From NCBI GenBank assembly GCA_022360105.1, contig JAKSDL010000345.1, forward strand, positions 1-9,168: 9,168 bases of DNA, in the 5' to 3' direction. A model generated the notes under the pieces. It had not been told where the DNA came from, searched no databases, and saw only the letters and a program-made list of their open reading frames with translations. Positions 1 through 6,613 of the stretch are shown piece after piece (position 1 is the first letter of the stretch; every line of letters begins with the position of its first letter). The translations under genes and the position numbers were made by a program. Origin of the DNA: Pseudomonadota bacterium (GTDB lineage Bacteria > SAR324 > XYD2-FULL-50-16 > JAHJRI01).

Positions 1-2573
1 GATTCGGAGACTTCTTCTGTTTTTTCAATGCGGTCTTTTTCGAAAGGCTCTTCTTGTTCCGTTAATTCATCCGATACTATTGATTCTTCCGGAATAGTCG
101 TATCATATTCAATATCATCCAGGCCTTCAGGACTGGACATTACAGTCTCAGTAGTAAAAGCTGCTACTGTTTCCGGTTTTTGTTCCTGCTCAACTTCATC
201 AACGGATTCTTTGTCGGTGTCTGTTTCGGCGACCTCTGTGGATTCCACCGTTTCATCACTGTCGACTTCGACTTCCTTTGTGTCTTCCTGCAAATCATCA
301 GCAACCGTCTCCAACTCTTCTGCCGATATCTTCCCACTAGCCTGTTCCGTTTCTTGGACTACTGTTTCCTCGGGTACTGCCGGGTCGGAAACACTGTCTT
401 CAATGTCATCCAGGGCTTCTAAAGTTTCATCAGTATCTTCAGTGTCATCTTCAGTCTCAACGTCCCCTGTTTGCTGTGGATCATCTTCAATGTTTGCTTC
501 TTCCACGATCGTTTCTTCAAAGGGCTCCTCTTCATCCGGCGATTCTTCATGCTCTGAAATTTGGTCATCAGCACTTATCGTTTCTTCTAAAACGGTGTCT
601 GCTTCTTCAACCTCGGTCAATTCGCCTTCTGACACATCTAATTGCTCCGGTACGGTACCAGCTTCTTCGATCTCAGTTGTTTCATCTTCAGATGCTTCTG
701 CGTCTTCAAGCAAAGTATCTGCCTCATCGGCTTCCGTCATTTCGTCATTTGCTTCCGGCACCTCTTGGGGCAGGGAATCTGCTTCAGAAGGTTGTTCACT
801 GGTTTGCGCCGCCGGCTCGCTTTCATCTGCCGCAGAAATGTCTTCTTTTGACTCCGTCAGATCCTCGTCTACGTCTTCCCCTGCTACTTCTCCGACAACA
901 CCGGGTTCATCCTCATCGCTTTGTTCCTCCACCGGGTCTTCTTGCTGATCGACAATGCCTTCAGATGCATCTGCTGCATAAACATCCTGGTCTTCCGGCT
1001 GCTCTTCCGCGGATTCAATGTCTAAATCCTCTTCCGATTCGGTTTCAACATCTGTTGCCAGGTCTTTCTTTTGAACGGACAATACTCTTTCAACAGCTAC
1101 CTTCTCCGGTTGCGGAGGGAGTTCAAAGGTTGATTCGATTGCCGATTCCTTGCGCTTCTGAACTGAGTCTTCGAATTCTTTGGCGAAGATGGTTAATGTG
1201 CTATCCGATGTCTCGCTTTTATAGTGAATCGCAATGCTGGCTACATTCAAAATCAAAATCACGGCATCACTGTTCCGGTCTGTATAACAGCCGTAAACAA
1301 ACTGATTGCTCAGATTTATCGGCAACCTCCTCTGCAGGTCCGATTTAAGGGAATAAGGCTCAAACACCCGATCTGTGGCAACAAATGCCTTGAAGTTGCT
1401 GTTTTCAACCAGGACCATTTTCCATTCCGGGGTGATGGAAGAGACTTCGCCATAACACAGCGCCAGATCAAGAACCGGAATGATATCTCCTTTGTATTCT
1501 ACCACCCCCAATATCATGGGGGATACATTTGGAATGCGTGTCAAAGCCTGAATGTCAAGACTGTCTTTAACCTCAGATTCCGGCATGGCATGTTTTACAC
1601 CAATTAAAGATAGTTCAACGACATCAGTATCATTCGATCCCGGTTCAAAAGATATATTCGGATTGTATTGATCACTCTCCCCTTCTATTTTCTCGTCTGC
1701 ATCGGGTAGTAGCAGGGAGAGAGCATCGATCACGGGAAGGATTCTGTTTTCCCTGATAATGGCATTTTCAAGCCATTTGGATTGAACAAGCGGTGGCAAG
1801 GTTTCAACTGCTTGTTTAGATTCCGGTTTGCCTCTGTCAGCGGTTACAAGAAAGCAGATGATTTGATCTTTTATACAAATTGGCAGGACGATATGACTCT
1901 GATCTTCGGCTGAGAAACCAATTCTTCGTGTTAGAGAAATCAGCGGAACCGCTTTTTGGTCATAAAGGATCAATCCTTCCGCATAGTCAGGCAACTGGCT
2001 GATTGGGGTGATTTCTTCGGGCCTGGCTATTGATTTCTTGATATCTGTTGCCTGAAGAGCAAATGGGTTGTTGTTGCATTCAACGACATGCAGCTTTTTT
2101 TCCCCTTTTTTTTGAGTAGCTTTTTTTAATTGCAGCGATTTTCCGGAGAGAACGAAATCTGCTGATTGAACAGCTTTGTGAAGGGCAGCAATATTGATAA
2201 TCGGGACAAGGTTTGATTGATAACTGACGCAACTGTCAACAATTGAAGATTGTGCGCATTTTTCAACAGGAATTATCGCGTTTTCATCAGAATCCACCGT
2301 CTCCAAACCGCCTTCAGTAACAAATCCGGCAACCTCGTTGTCACCGGGCATGACAAGGACGGTGCGGTTTGCATCCTCAACCTGGGGATAGCCCATGCAG
2401 TAGGACAAATCGGCAATTGACAGAAATCGATCATTAAGCCTTGCTACTCCGGCGATGCAGCGATTGTTGTAAGGTAGACTGTGTACTACCAAATCGGTTC
2501 TGACATCTTCAAGCTCATTCTCCCAAATTCCAAAATTGGTATTCGCCAGCTTGAGCAAAAGTAGTTTTCTCAT
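1..2573 (-). CDS. Triple CheW-domain protein with long acidic repeat tail (partial, C-terminus beyond window)
   Basis: The reading frame is open from the ATG complement at 2571-2573 to the left edge, 857 codons without a stop, so the C-terminus is missing. Three successive CheW-like domains are visible at about residues 1-137, 155-292 and 316-450. Each has the typical core of a 'GV..L....lpv.dL' strand pair followed later by a second hydrophobic 'ilPvid' strand: IAGVARLNDRFLSIADL in the first, AEGLILYDQKAVPLISL in the second, ILGVVEYKGDIIPVLDL in the third. CheW domains are SH3-like adaptors that couple chemoreceptors to CheA kinases, so a cytoplasmic scaffold role is inferred. From about residue 500 onward the protein is dominated by Glu and Asp, with four 20-residue repeats at 598-677. 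No CheA kinase, HPt or receiver domain is seen in the visible part. The start is supported because the first CheW strand begins right after Met1 and an in-frame stop lies at 2613-2615; the Shine-Dalgarno is poor. Domain assignment is firm, biological role unknown. Confidence 0.9.
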   Translation of the reverse strand, partial: MRKLLLLKLANTNFGIWENELEDVRTDLVVHSLPYNNRCIAGVARLNDRFLSIADLSYCMGYPQVEDANRTVLVMPGDNEVAGFVTEGGLETVDSDENAIIPVEKCAQSSIVDSCVSYQSNLVPIINIAALHKAVQSADFVLSGKSLQLKKATQKKGEKKLHVVECNNNPFALQATDIKKSIARPEEITPISQLPDYAEGLILYDQKAVPLISLTRRIGFSAEDQSHIVLPICIKDQIICFLVTADRGKPESKQAVETLPPLVQSKWLENAIIRENRILPVIDALSLLLPDADEKIEGESDQYNPNISFEPGSNDTDVVELSLIGVKHAMPESEVKDSLDIQALTRIPNVSPMILGVVEYKGDIIPVLDLALCYGEVSSITPEWKMVLVENSNFKAFVATDRVFEPYSLKSDLQRRLPINLSNQFVYGCYTDRNSDAVILILNVASIAIHYKSETSDSTLTIFAKEFEDSVQKRKESAIESTFELPPQPEKVAVERVLSVQKKDLATDVETESEEDLDIESAEEQPEDQDVYAADASEGIVDQQEDPVEEQSDEDEPGVVGEVAGEDVDEDLTESKEDISAADESEPAAQTSEQPSEADSLPQEVPEANDEMTEADEADTLLEDAEASEDETTEIEEAGTVPEQLDVSEGELTEVEEADTVLEETISADDQISEHEESPDEEEPFEETIVEEANIEDDPQQTGDVETEDDTEDTDETLEALDDIEDSVSDPAVPEETVVQETEQASGKISAEELETVADDLQEDTKEVEVDSDETVESTEVAETDTDKESVDEVEQEQKPETVAAFTTETVMSSPEGLDDIEYDTTIPEESIVSDELTEQEEPFEKDRIEKTEEVSE
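543..782 (-). repeat. Four tandem 60-bp units encoding 20-residue acidic repeats
   Basis: Within the acidic tail of the CheW protein, four units of exactly 20 codons follow one another (residues 598-617, 618-637, 638-657, 658-677). The units begin ADSLPQE, ADTLLED, AGTVPEQ and ADTVLEE, and carry a matching segment near the end: EMTEADE, ETTEIEE, ELTEVEE, QISEHEE. The register is exact at the DNA level too: on the plus strand, 598, 658 and 718 begin similar blocks reading roughly TCTGCTTCTTC. The units have diverged, so this is an old duplication. The repeats would form a highly negative, probably disordered or helical stalk. Confidence 0.75.
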
Positions 2574-3093
2574 AAATCGATTGAATGAAGAGGGTTGAAA
2601 AACGATAATCCGTTATTCGTTTTGTTATTTTGCCAGCAGGATACATTCGCTTGACAACAAAAGATAGGGTGTCTTTTGATCCCACTGAACTCATTTACTT
2701 TATGTTATTGAAAATGCCCTGTAAATGAAGGTGTTTATCCTGCCTCACCAATCTCTGTTTGGTCCGTATTGTTTTTTATAACACAGATTAACCCAATTCG
2801 AAAATCTGTTTTCTTTATTCAAATCAAATAGAAATCCTGACAGGGATGGAGGTTTGTCTAAAGTCAAACAAAGGAAAATTGGTTTTTTTCCGTAACTTTT
2901 ATCATCGATTTTCGACTTCTTTATTGTCTGTTTTCATCGTGATAAAATAGCCCTGCCAGAAAGTAAAATCCTGTGAAAAGATCTTTTCCGGGCAGAAATA
3001 TACAGGAAGTTCATGTTCCTGCAGAAAAAAGCAAAAAGTTAATGGCGACAGGTGATGTGTTAGCAAAGATTGAAGGCGCCAGGGAATAAGAGA
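2574..3093. other. 520-bp divergent intergenic region with small dyads
   Basis: This gap separates the minus-strand CheW gene from the plus-strand kinase and must hold both promoters. A plus-strand promoter-like pair is TTGACA (2651-2656) and TTTGAT (2675-2680) with an 18-base spacer; it would leave a leader of roughly 400 bases before the kinase. Small dyads include a bulged hairpin at 2602-2620, the perfect palindrome GAAAAGATCTTTTC at 2975-2988, and a hairpin CAGGAA/TTCCTG at 3003-3008 and 3016-3021 with a 7-base loop. No convincing gene is present. The 65-codon minus-strand frame at 2902-3099 overlaps the kinase start and resembles no family I know. Confidence 0.5.
3081..3085 (+). promoter_or_regulatory. 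Ribosome binding site that decides the kinase start
   Basis: AGGGA lies 8 bases before the ATG at 3094. The frame could extend upstream to a TTG at 3070, but that codon has only a weak upstream site, so the ATG is preferred and the protein is 494 residues long. Confidence 0.6.
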
Positions 3094-4578
3094 ATGCAAA
3101 AATATTCAACAACTCAAGAAAAAGATCTGTTTTTAAAAGAAGAAGTGATCCCCAAACGCGATTTGTTTAAAGCGATGTTTTTCTTCGGAGGGCCCCTTTT
3201 GGCTGGTATGGCTGTGAATAGCTTTTTATCTGAAAGATATCCGCAGTCTGCATCGGTATTCTTGCTTTTAGTTGCCATGGCTGCACTTTTTTTCGGAATA
3301 AAAAAAGTAACTGATATTAAAATGGAGCATCGTCTCTACACTATATTTTTTGTGATGTTTTATCTGTTTTTGGGCTATACGCTGGTGCTGGTTTTAGGGA
3401 TTGAGAAAAATCTTAGCCGTGTCCCTTGGTTCTATTTGTTCCCTTTCCTGATTATGGCTGCTGTTGGGCATAAAAAGGGGCTCATCTGGATGGCGGTGAT
3501 GTTTCTGGCCCTGGTGGCTACTCTTGAGTTTTACCCGGGATCAGGAGAAGTCGTTTTTGAGGACCTGCAAACGCGTTTCTTAATATCGGTGGTGATTACC
3601 ACTCTGATCTGTTTTTATGTCGAATACCAAAACAGAACCTATCAACGACGATTGGTTTCTCAGCGCATGAATTTGGAGCAAAAGAACCAGGAGTTGAAGT
3701 TAGAGATTGCAGAAAGGGAAAAAGCCGAGCAGCTTCTCAAGCAGGCTCAAAAGGAGATGGTTGAACAGGCGCATAAAGCAGGTATGGCTGAAATCGCTGC
3801 AGATACCCTGCACAACATCGGCAACGTCCTCAACAGTGTTGTAACTTCAGCCCAGGTCATAAAGGATTCCGTTAATCAAAGCCCGTCCGGGAATTTCTCA
3901 AAAGTCTGTCAGTTAATTGAAGAGCATGCTGATGATTTACCATCGTTTTTTTCTGCAAAAGATAAGGGAATCAAAGCTATAGAGTATATCCTGAAACTTG
4001 ATGAGGCTTTTGCCGAATCTTATGATGAAATCGGCAGCAACGTCGACCGACTGGCCAGCAAGGTGGATACTATCACTCAAGTTGTTGTTGCCCAGCAAAA
4101 CTATGCAGGAAACAAATTTTTAATAGAATCCCTGGATATTTCCACTATTCTGGAAGATGCTCTCTCACTGGTGCCGAGTTTGTTTATGGAACAATCCATT
4201 CATTTGGAGAAGAACCTGGAACCAGTGCCGGAAATCAAAGTCCCAAAAATCAAGCTCCTTCATATCCTGGTGAATATTCTGAAAAATGCTGCCCAAGCGC
4301 TTGTGGACCAAAGTTTCGGAAAAAAACGGATCATGATTCGTTTAAAACACACCGATCAAAGGGTGGTTCTTGAGGTCACCGATACCGGCCAGGGAATTGA
4401 TCCCGAGAATCTGGAGAAGATTTTCAACCATGGTTTTACCACCAAAGAGGATGGCTTTGGATTTGGACTTCATAGTTGTGCCAATTATATGGCGGAAATG
4501 AATGGTAAGATTTCGGCCTACAGTGACGGACCGGGAAAAGGAGCCACCTTTCGTCTTGAATTTCCGATTTTACAATAG
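3094..4578 (+). CDS. Membrane sensor histidine kinase, HNIGN-type H-box
   Basis: This 494-residue protein probably autophosphorylates a histidine in response to an unknown signal and passes the phosphate to a response regulator that is not encoded here. Six hydrophobic segments are visible at about residues 27-45, 53-70, 80-102, 110-124, 127-145 and 160-178, followed by a charged coiled coil at about 180-225. The H-box is GMAEIAADTLHNIGNVLNS, with His240 the likely phosphoacceptor. The GHKL ATPase has all its boxes: N-box NILKNAAQAL (Asn398), G1 DTGQGID (from Asp430), F-box FNHGFTTK, G2 DGFGFGLH (from Asp453) and G3 GPGKGATF near the C-terminus. The membrane region matches no sensor domain I can name; it could be a MASE-like or 7TM-like module. 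No PAS, HAMP or receiver domain is present, and the loops are short, so sensing within the membrane is plausible but inferred. It is divergent from the CheW gene and separated from the next gene by 370 bases, so it looks monocistronic. Confidence 0.93.
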   Translation: MQKYSTTQEKDLFLKEEVIPKRDLFKAMFFFGGPLLAGMAVNSFLSERYPQSASVFLLLVAMAALFFGIKKVTDIKMEHRLYTIFFVMFYLFLGYTLVLVLGIEKNLSRVPWFYLFPFLIMAAVGHKKGLIWMAVMFLALVATLEFYPGSGEVVFEDLQTRFLISVVITTLICFYVEYQNRTYQRRLVSQRMNLEQKNQELKLEIAEREKAEQLLKQAQKEMVEQAHKAGMAEIAADTLHNIGNVLNSVVTSAQVIKDSVNQSPSGNFSKVCQLIEEHADDLPSFFSAKDKGIKAIEYILKLDEAFAESYDEIGSNVDRLASKVDTITQVVVAQQNYAGNKFLIESLDISTILEDALSLVPSLFMEQSIHLEKNLEPVPEIKVPKIKLLHILVNILKNAAQALVDQSFGKKRIMIRLKHTDQRVVLEVTDTGQGIDPENLEKIFNHGFTTKEDGFGFGLHSCANYMAEMNGKISAYSDGPGKGATFRLEFPILQ

Positions 4579-4826
4579 ATTGTCTGCTCTATTTCAGATT
4601 GTTTCCTTCTAACTCCCGCTTCAAAAACTCCAATTTGAAACTCCGATTGTAGTTTAATTTCCTTTTTCGGTCGCGATTTCTTGCAAAACTAATCCAACAG
4701 ATTAATATTGATAATTTAAGTTTCGACTGGTTAACAACTCGTTCACGTTGCTCCAAAAGCTATGTTTATAAAATTTGGAAGCCACAGGTTTATTTGTTTC
4801 CAAAGTACGAAACTTGCGTTATTAAA

Positions 4827-4841
4827 TTGGTAAGTTACCAA
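4827..4841. promoter_or_regulatory. Perfect palindrome TTGGTAAGTTACCAA, candidate operator
   Basis: Two 7-base arms, TTGGTAA and TTACCAA, meet around a single central G, 107 bases before the GRAS start codon. An odd-length, near-continuous dyad of this kind fits a dimeric repressor or activator site better than an RNA hairpin, which would lack a loop. TTGGTAAG recurs at 4901-4908. Function is inferred. Confidence 0.4.
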
Positions 4842-4900
4842 CCCTCATACCCTCCAATCAAACTCGCAAGGCCGGGGTTGTGTTGTAACAAACAGGCGCG

Positions 4901-4916
4901 TTGGTAAGGAACTTAC
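4901..4916. promoter_or_regulatory. Second TTGGTAAG site within a small dyad
   Basis: TTGGTAAG at 4901-4908 repeats the left half of the palindrome at 4827-4841, exactly 74 bases further on. Here GTAAG (4904-4908) pairs with CTTAC (4912-4916) around GAA, so it could also fold as a small RNA hairpin. It ends 32 bases before the GRAS start codon, a position where a bound protein could block transcription or where a hairpin could affect translation. Confidence 0.35.
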
Positions 4917-4933
4917 TTTAAGGTGTTATAAAT

Positions 4934-4940
4934 AAAGGAA
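4934..4940 (+). promoter_or_regulatory. Ribosome binding site of the GRAS gene
   Basis: AAAGGAA ends 8 bases before the ATG at 4949 and supports that start. Confidence 0.6.
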
Positions 4941-4948
4941 ATAAATTA

Positions 4949-6046
4949 ATGGATACTTGGAAGTTTAATGGGCAAAAGCAGTTTTTTAACGTGGGCAGAG
5001 ATCTTTGCAACGGCCATGTTTCAAAAGTGAAAAAAACGCTGCTGGATCAGCTTGAATCAAACGTCGATGAGGAACTTGATAACGACAGACTTTTGCGGCA
5101 TCTGATTTCAGAAGCTTTGTTGCGACGAATTGATCACAACCTGTTGGATTCCAAACATATCTATCTGCAAAAATTTGAGATTTCACAGATAGACATGTTT
5201 TCAAAAATGAATAAAATCGTTCCGCAAGTATCAGCCTCTCATGAAATTGCCAATCAGTTCCTGGTAAACACAATAGGGCGAAATGAAAGCGCAACCCTGT
5301 TCGAAATCGGAATTGGTAAGGCCCTGCAACTTGTAAAATTAATTCAATTATTATCAAAGGATAGCTCCTCCAAGCTAAGGTCATTGCACGTTATAGGGTT
5401 GGATCCGGACGACGGTAATTTAAAATATTCCGAAAAGGCATTAAACGAATTAAACAAAAAAGTATCTTTCACAATCAGCTTTACGGGGCATCACAAGCTG
5501 CTGGAGGAGTTCTCGGAAACAGAGTTTGATTCGATAAACAATTGTGAGAGTGATGTGTTAATGATCAATGCAGCTTATAGTTTTCACCATATCTGCAGCT
5601 ATCCAAGGACAAACGAAGTTCGTATGAAATGGTTGAAGAAGCTCAAGTCGTTAAATCCCGATGTTTTTACTTTGATTGAGCCAAACTCCGACCACAATTC
5701 CGACAATATTATTGAACGCATCAGGCATTGTTATCATCATTTCTACTCGATGTTTGAATCGATCGATCAGTCCCAACTGCCCAAATCATACAAATACACC
5801 GTGAAAACACAGTTTTTTGGCAGGGAGATCAGCGATATATTTAGCAAAGACGATCGGTACAGAGTCGAACGACATGAAACCACGGATGATTGGATCTATA
5901 AATTGACCAATGCCGGTTTCACCCCCTTGAATTTTAAGAACGTAGACGTCCAGGTTCCTCAATATTGTGATTTTGAGTTAAATGACGGCCTGGTCAATTT
6001 AGGTTACAACGATGAAAATTTAATTACTGTTTTTGCCTATAGTTAA
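4949..6046 (+). CDS. Bacterial GRAS-domain protein, predicted SAM-dependent methyltransferase fold
   Basis: The 365-residue product shows the ordered motifs of the GRAS family. Residues 99-135 contain EIANQFLVNTIG followed by LFEIGIGKALQLVKLIQLL, matching the 'N.AI..A' plus VHIID region; EIGIG also fits motif I of Rossmann methyltransferases, and GLDPDD (150-155) fits the acidic end of the next strand. VLMINAAYSFHHI (203-215) and LNPDVFTLIEPNSDHNS (235-251) match the GRAS stretch 'VN....LHHL...LNPkvvtlvE.e.nHNs'. FFGREISDIF (289-298), YRVERHE (304-310) and WIYKLTNAGF (315-324) match the PFYRE and RVER motifs, and the last 15 residues occupy the SAW position. Plant GRAS proteins (GAI, SCARECROW) are regulators; bacterial members have been described from comparative genomics as likely small-molecule methylases. 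No signal peptide or membrane segment is seen, so it is cytoplasmic. It stands alone with its own upstream region, so its substrate cannot be read from neighbours. The family call rests on motif recall, not a search. Confidence 0.8.
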   Translation: MDTWKFNGQKQFFNVGRDLCNGHVSKVKKTLLDQLESNVDEELDNDRLLRHLISEALLRRIDHNLLDSKHIYLQKFEISQIDMFSKMNKIVPQVSASHEIANQFLVNTIGRNESATLFEIGIGKALQLVKLIQLLSKDSSSKLRSLHVIGLDPDDGNLKYSEKALNELNKKVSFTISFTGHHKLLEEFSETEFDSINNCESDVLMINAAYSFHHICSYPRTNEVRMKWLKKLKSLNPDVFTLIEPNSDHNSDNIIERIRHCYHHFYSMFESIDQSQLPKSYKYTVKTQFFGREISDIFSKDDRYRVERHETTDDWIYKLTNAGFTPLNFKNVDVQVPQYCDFELNDGLVNLGYNDENLITVFAYS

Positions 6047-6074
6047 ACCCCGAAAATCTCTCGCCTGGCCCCTC

Positions 6075-6130
6075 GTTCCCGTGTTTTGAATCTGGTAACA
6101 ACAATCCGAAATGCGGGAACACCCTGTTTT
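6075..6130 (+). terminator. Weak terminator-like hairpin after the GRAS gene
   Basis: GTTCCCG (6075-6081) pairs with CGGGAAC (6114-6120) across a 32-base loop, and a run of five T residues follows at 6126-6130. It lies about 30-80 bases past the GRAS stop codon. The loop is long and the T run is offset from the stem, so the call is tentative. Confidence 0.3.
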
Positions 6131-6319
6131 TCAAAAAATCAAGCTGCTCCACTGAACTGAAATCCAAATCAAAAGCCTCACAAAAACCCATTTGAACCGG
6201 GTCAATCCCTGACTAAATGTTACTATTTGAAGAAATTATTAAGAGAAAATACTTTATTCATTTGGTATCTAAAATTAACGATTAGCTTAATAAATAAAAA
6301 ATAAAAATGTATATTTTTA

Positions 6320-6347
6320 TTGCATTTTTTTTTATTTAATGAATAAT
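6320..6347 (+). promoter_or_regulatory. Possible promoter in the AT-rich block
   Basis: TTGCAT (6320-6325) and AATAAT (6342-6347) are spaced by 16 bases; the -10 matches five of six consensus positions, the -35 only three. It would give the protease a leader of about 260 bases. In such AT-rich DNA, chance -10 matches are common. Confidence 0.25.
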
Positions 6348-6402
6348 GTGCTAACTCTATTTTACACTTCGATATTAATAGATAACTAGCGATAAATATT
6401 GA

Positions 6403-6548
6403 AGTTACGGGAGGAATGCCTGTGTGACTCTTACCTTTTTTACTCCCTTTGAAAGGGGATCACGGAGATTCGCTTGAAACCCGGTTTGATGGATAGAGTT
6501 GAGGTTTGTAACTGAATAAGGTTGTTCATTTCAGGTTTTTCTTTTTTT
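6403..6548 (+). promoter_or_regulatory. Possible structured leader with terminator-like end, upstream of the protease
   Basis: AGTTAC (6403-6408) can pair with GTAACT (6508-6513) to close a domain of about 110 bases, inside which CCCTT and AAGGG form a tight hairpin near 6444-6456. The right arm of the closing stem overlaps by two bases a second possible stem, CTGAAT (6512-6517) with ATTTCAG (6528-6534, one bulge), which is followed by a T-rich run at 6536-6548. Such mutually exclusive pairings are the layout of transcription attenuators. The stems are short, and the sequence lacks the conserved cores of riboswitches I know, so this is a hypothesis. Confidence 0.25.
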
Positions 6549-6555
6549 AAAAGAA

Positions 6556-6580
6556 ATACTATTCGCAAAACGAATAGTAT
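6556..6580. promoter_or_regulatory. Perfect 10-bp inverted repeat just upstream of the protease
   Basis: ATACTATTCG (6556-6565) and CGAATAGTAT (6571-6580) are perfect complements around the loop CAAAA. The repeat ends 33 bases before the ATG. It could be a hairpin in the 5' untranslated RNA, which might stabilise the message or modulate translation, or a protein-binding dyad. It lacks a following T run, so it is not a terminator. Confidence 0.55.
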
Positions 6581-6600
6581 CTATTGTTTATGAATCTTGT

Positions 6601-6606
6601 AAGGAG
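6601..6606 (+). promoter_or_regulatory. Ribosome binding site that decides the protease start
   Basis: AAGGAG lies 7 bases before the ATG at 6614. The frame is open upstream to a TTG at 6584 and an ATG at 6590, but these would place the Shine-Dalgarno inside the gene and put an unusual charged extension before the signal peptide. Confidence 0.8.
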
Positions 6607-6613
6607 AGAAAAA

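Larger units (their letters stand above)
4579..4948. other. 370-bp intergenic region upstream of the GRAS gene
   Basis: No gene is visible. A weak stem AAACT/AGTTT (4638-4642 and 4651-4655) followed by a T-rich stretch lies about 60 bases after the kinase stop and could assist termination, though the stem is short. A further dyad TTTGGAA/TTCCAAA occurs at 4774-4780 and 4798-4804 with a 17-base loop. Two dyads sharing TTGGTAAG lie nearer the GRAS gene and are listed separately. No clear -35/-10 pair stands out. Confidence 0.45.
6047..6613. other. 567-bp intergenic region before the protease
   Basis: No gene is visible. The first part holds a long-loop stem GTTCCCG/CGGGAAC. From about 6225 to 6365 the DNA is extremely AT-rich, with an A/T-only dyad AATAAAAAT/ATTTTTATT (6300-6308 and 6313-6321) followed by nine T residues at 6325-6333; this could be a terminator, a bent or curved segment, or a silencer target. 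From about 6400 the sequence becomes more mixed and contains several short complementary stretches that could form a structured leader, listed separately. Confidence 0.5.

Noticed and set aside
28..948. Long plus-strand frame coding a Ser-rich protein
   Set aside because: It is the antisense shadow of the Glu/Asp-rich tail of the CheW protein: GAA/GAT codons read as TTC/ATC, shifted to give Ser-rich sequence. The minus-strand frame holds recognisable domains.
476..1607. Two further plus-strand frames (476-1348 and 1224-1607)
   Set aside because: They overlap the CheW gene on the opposite strand, have no recognisable domain and show skewed composition typical of shadows.
2902..3099. 65-codon minus-strand frame in the divergent gap
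   Set aside because: It overlaps the kinase start, has no family resemblance and no clear ribosome binding site.
4986..5384. 132-codon minus-strand frame
   Set aside because: It lies entirely antisense to the GRAS gene, whose motifs are clear.
6400..6515. Cyclic di-GMP (GEMM) riboswitch
   Set aside because: The CCCTTTGAAAGGGG hairpin and following CACGG recall it slightly, but the conserved GCAAACC and ACGCAAAGCC segments are absent.
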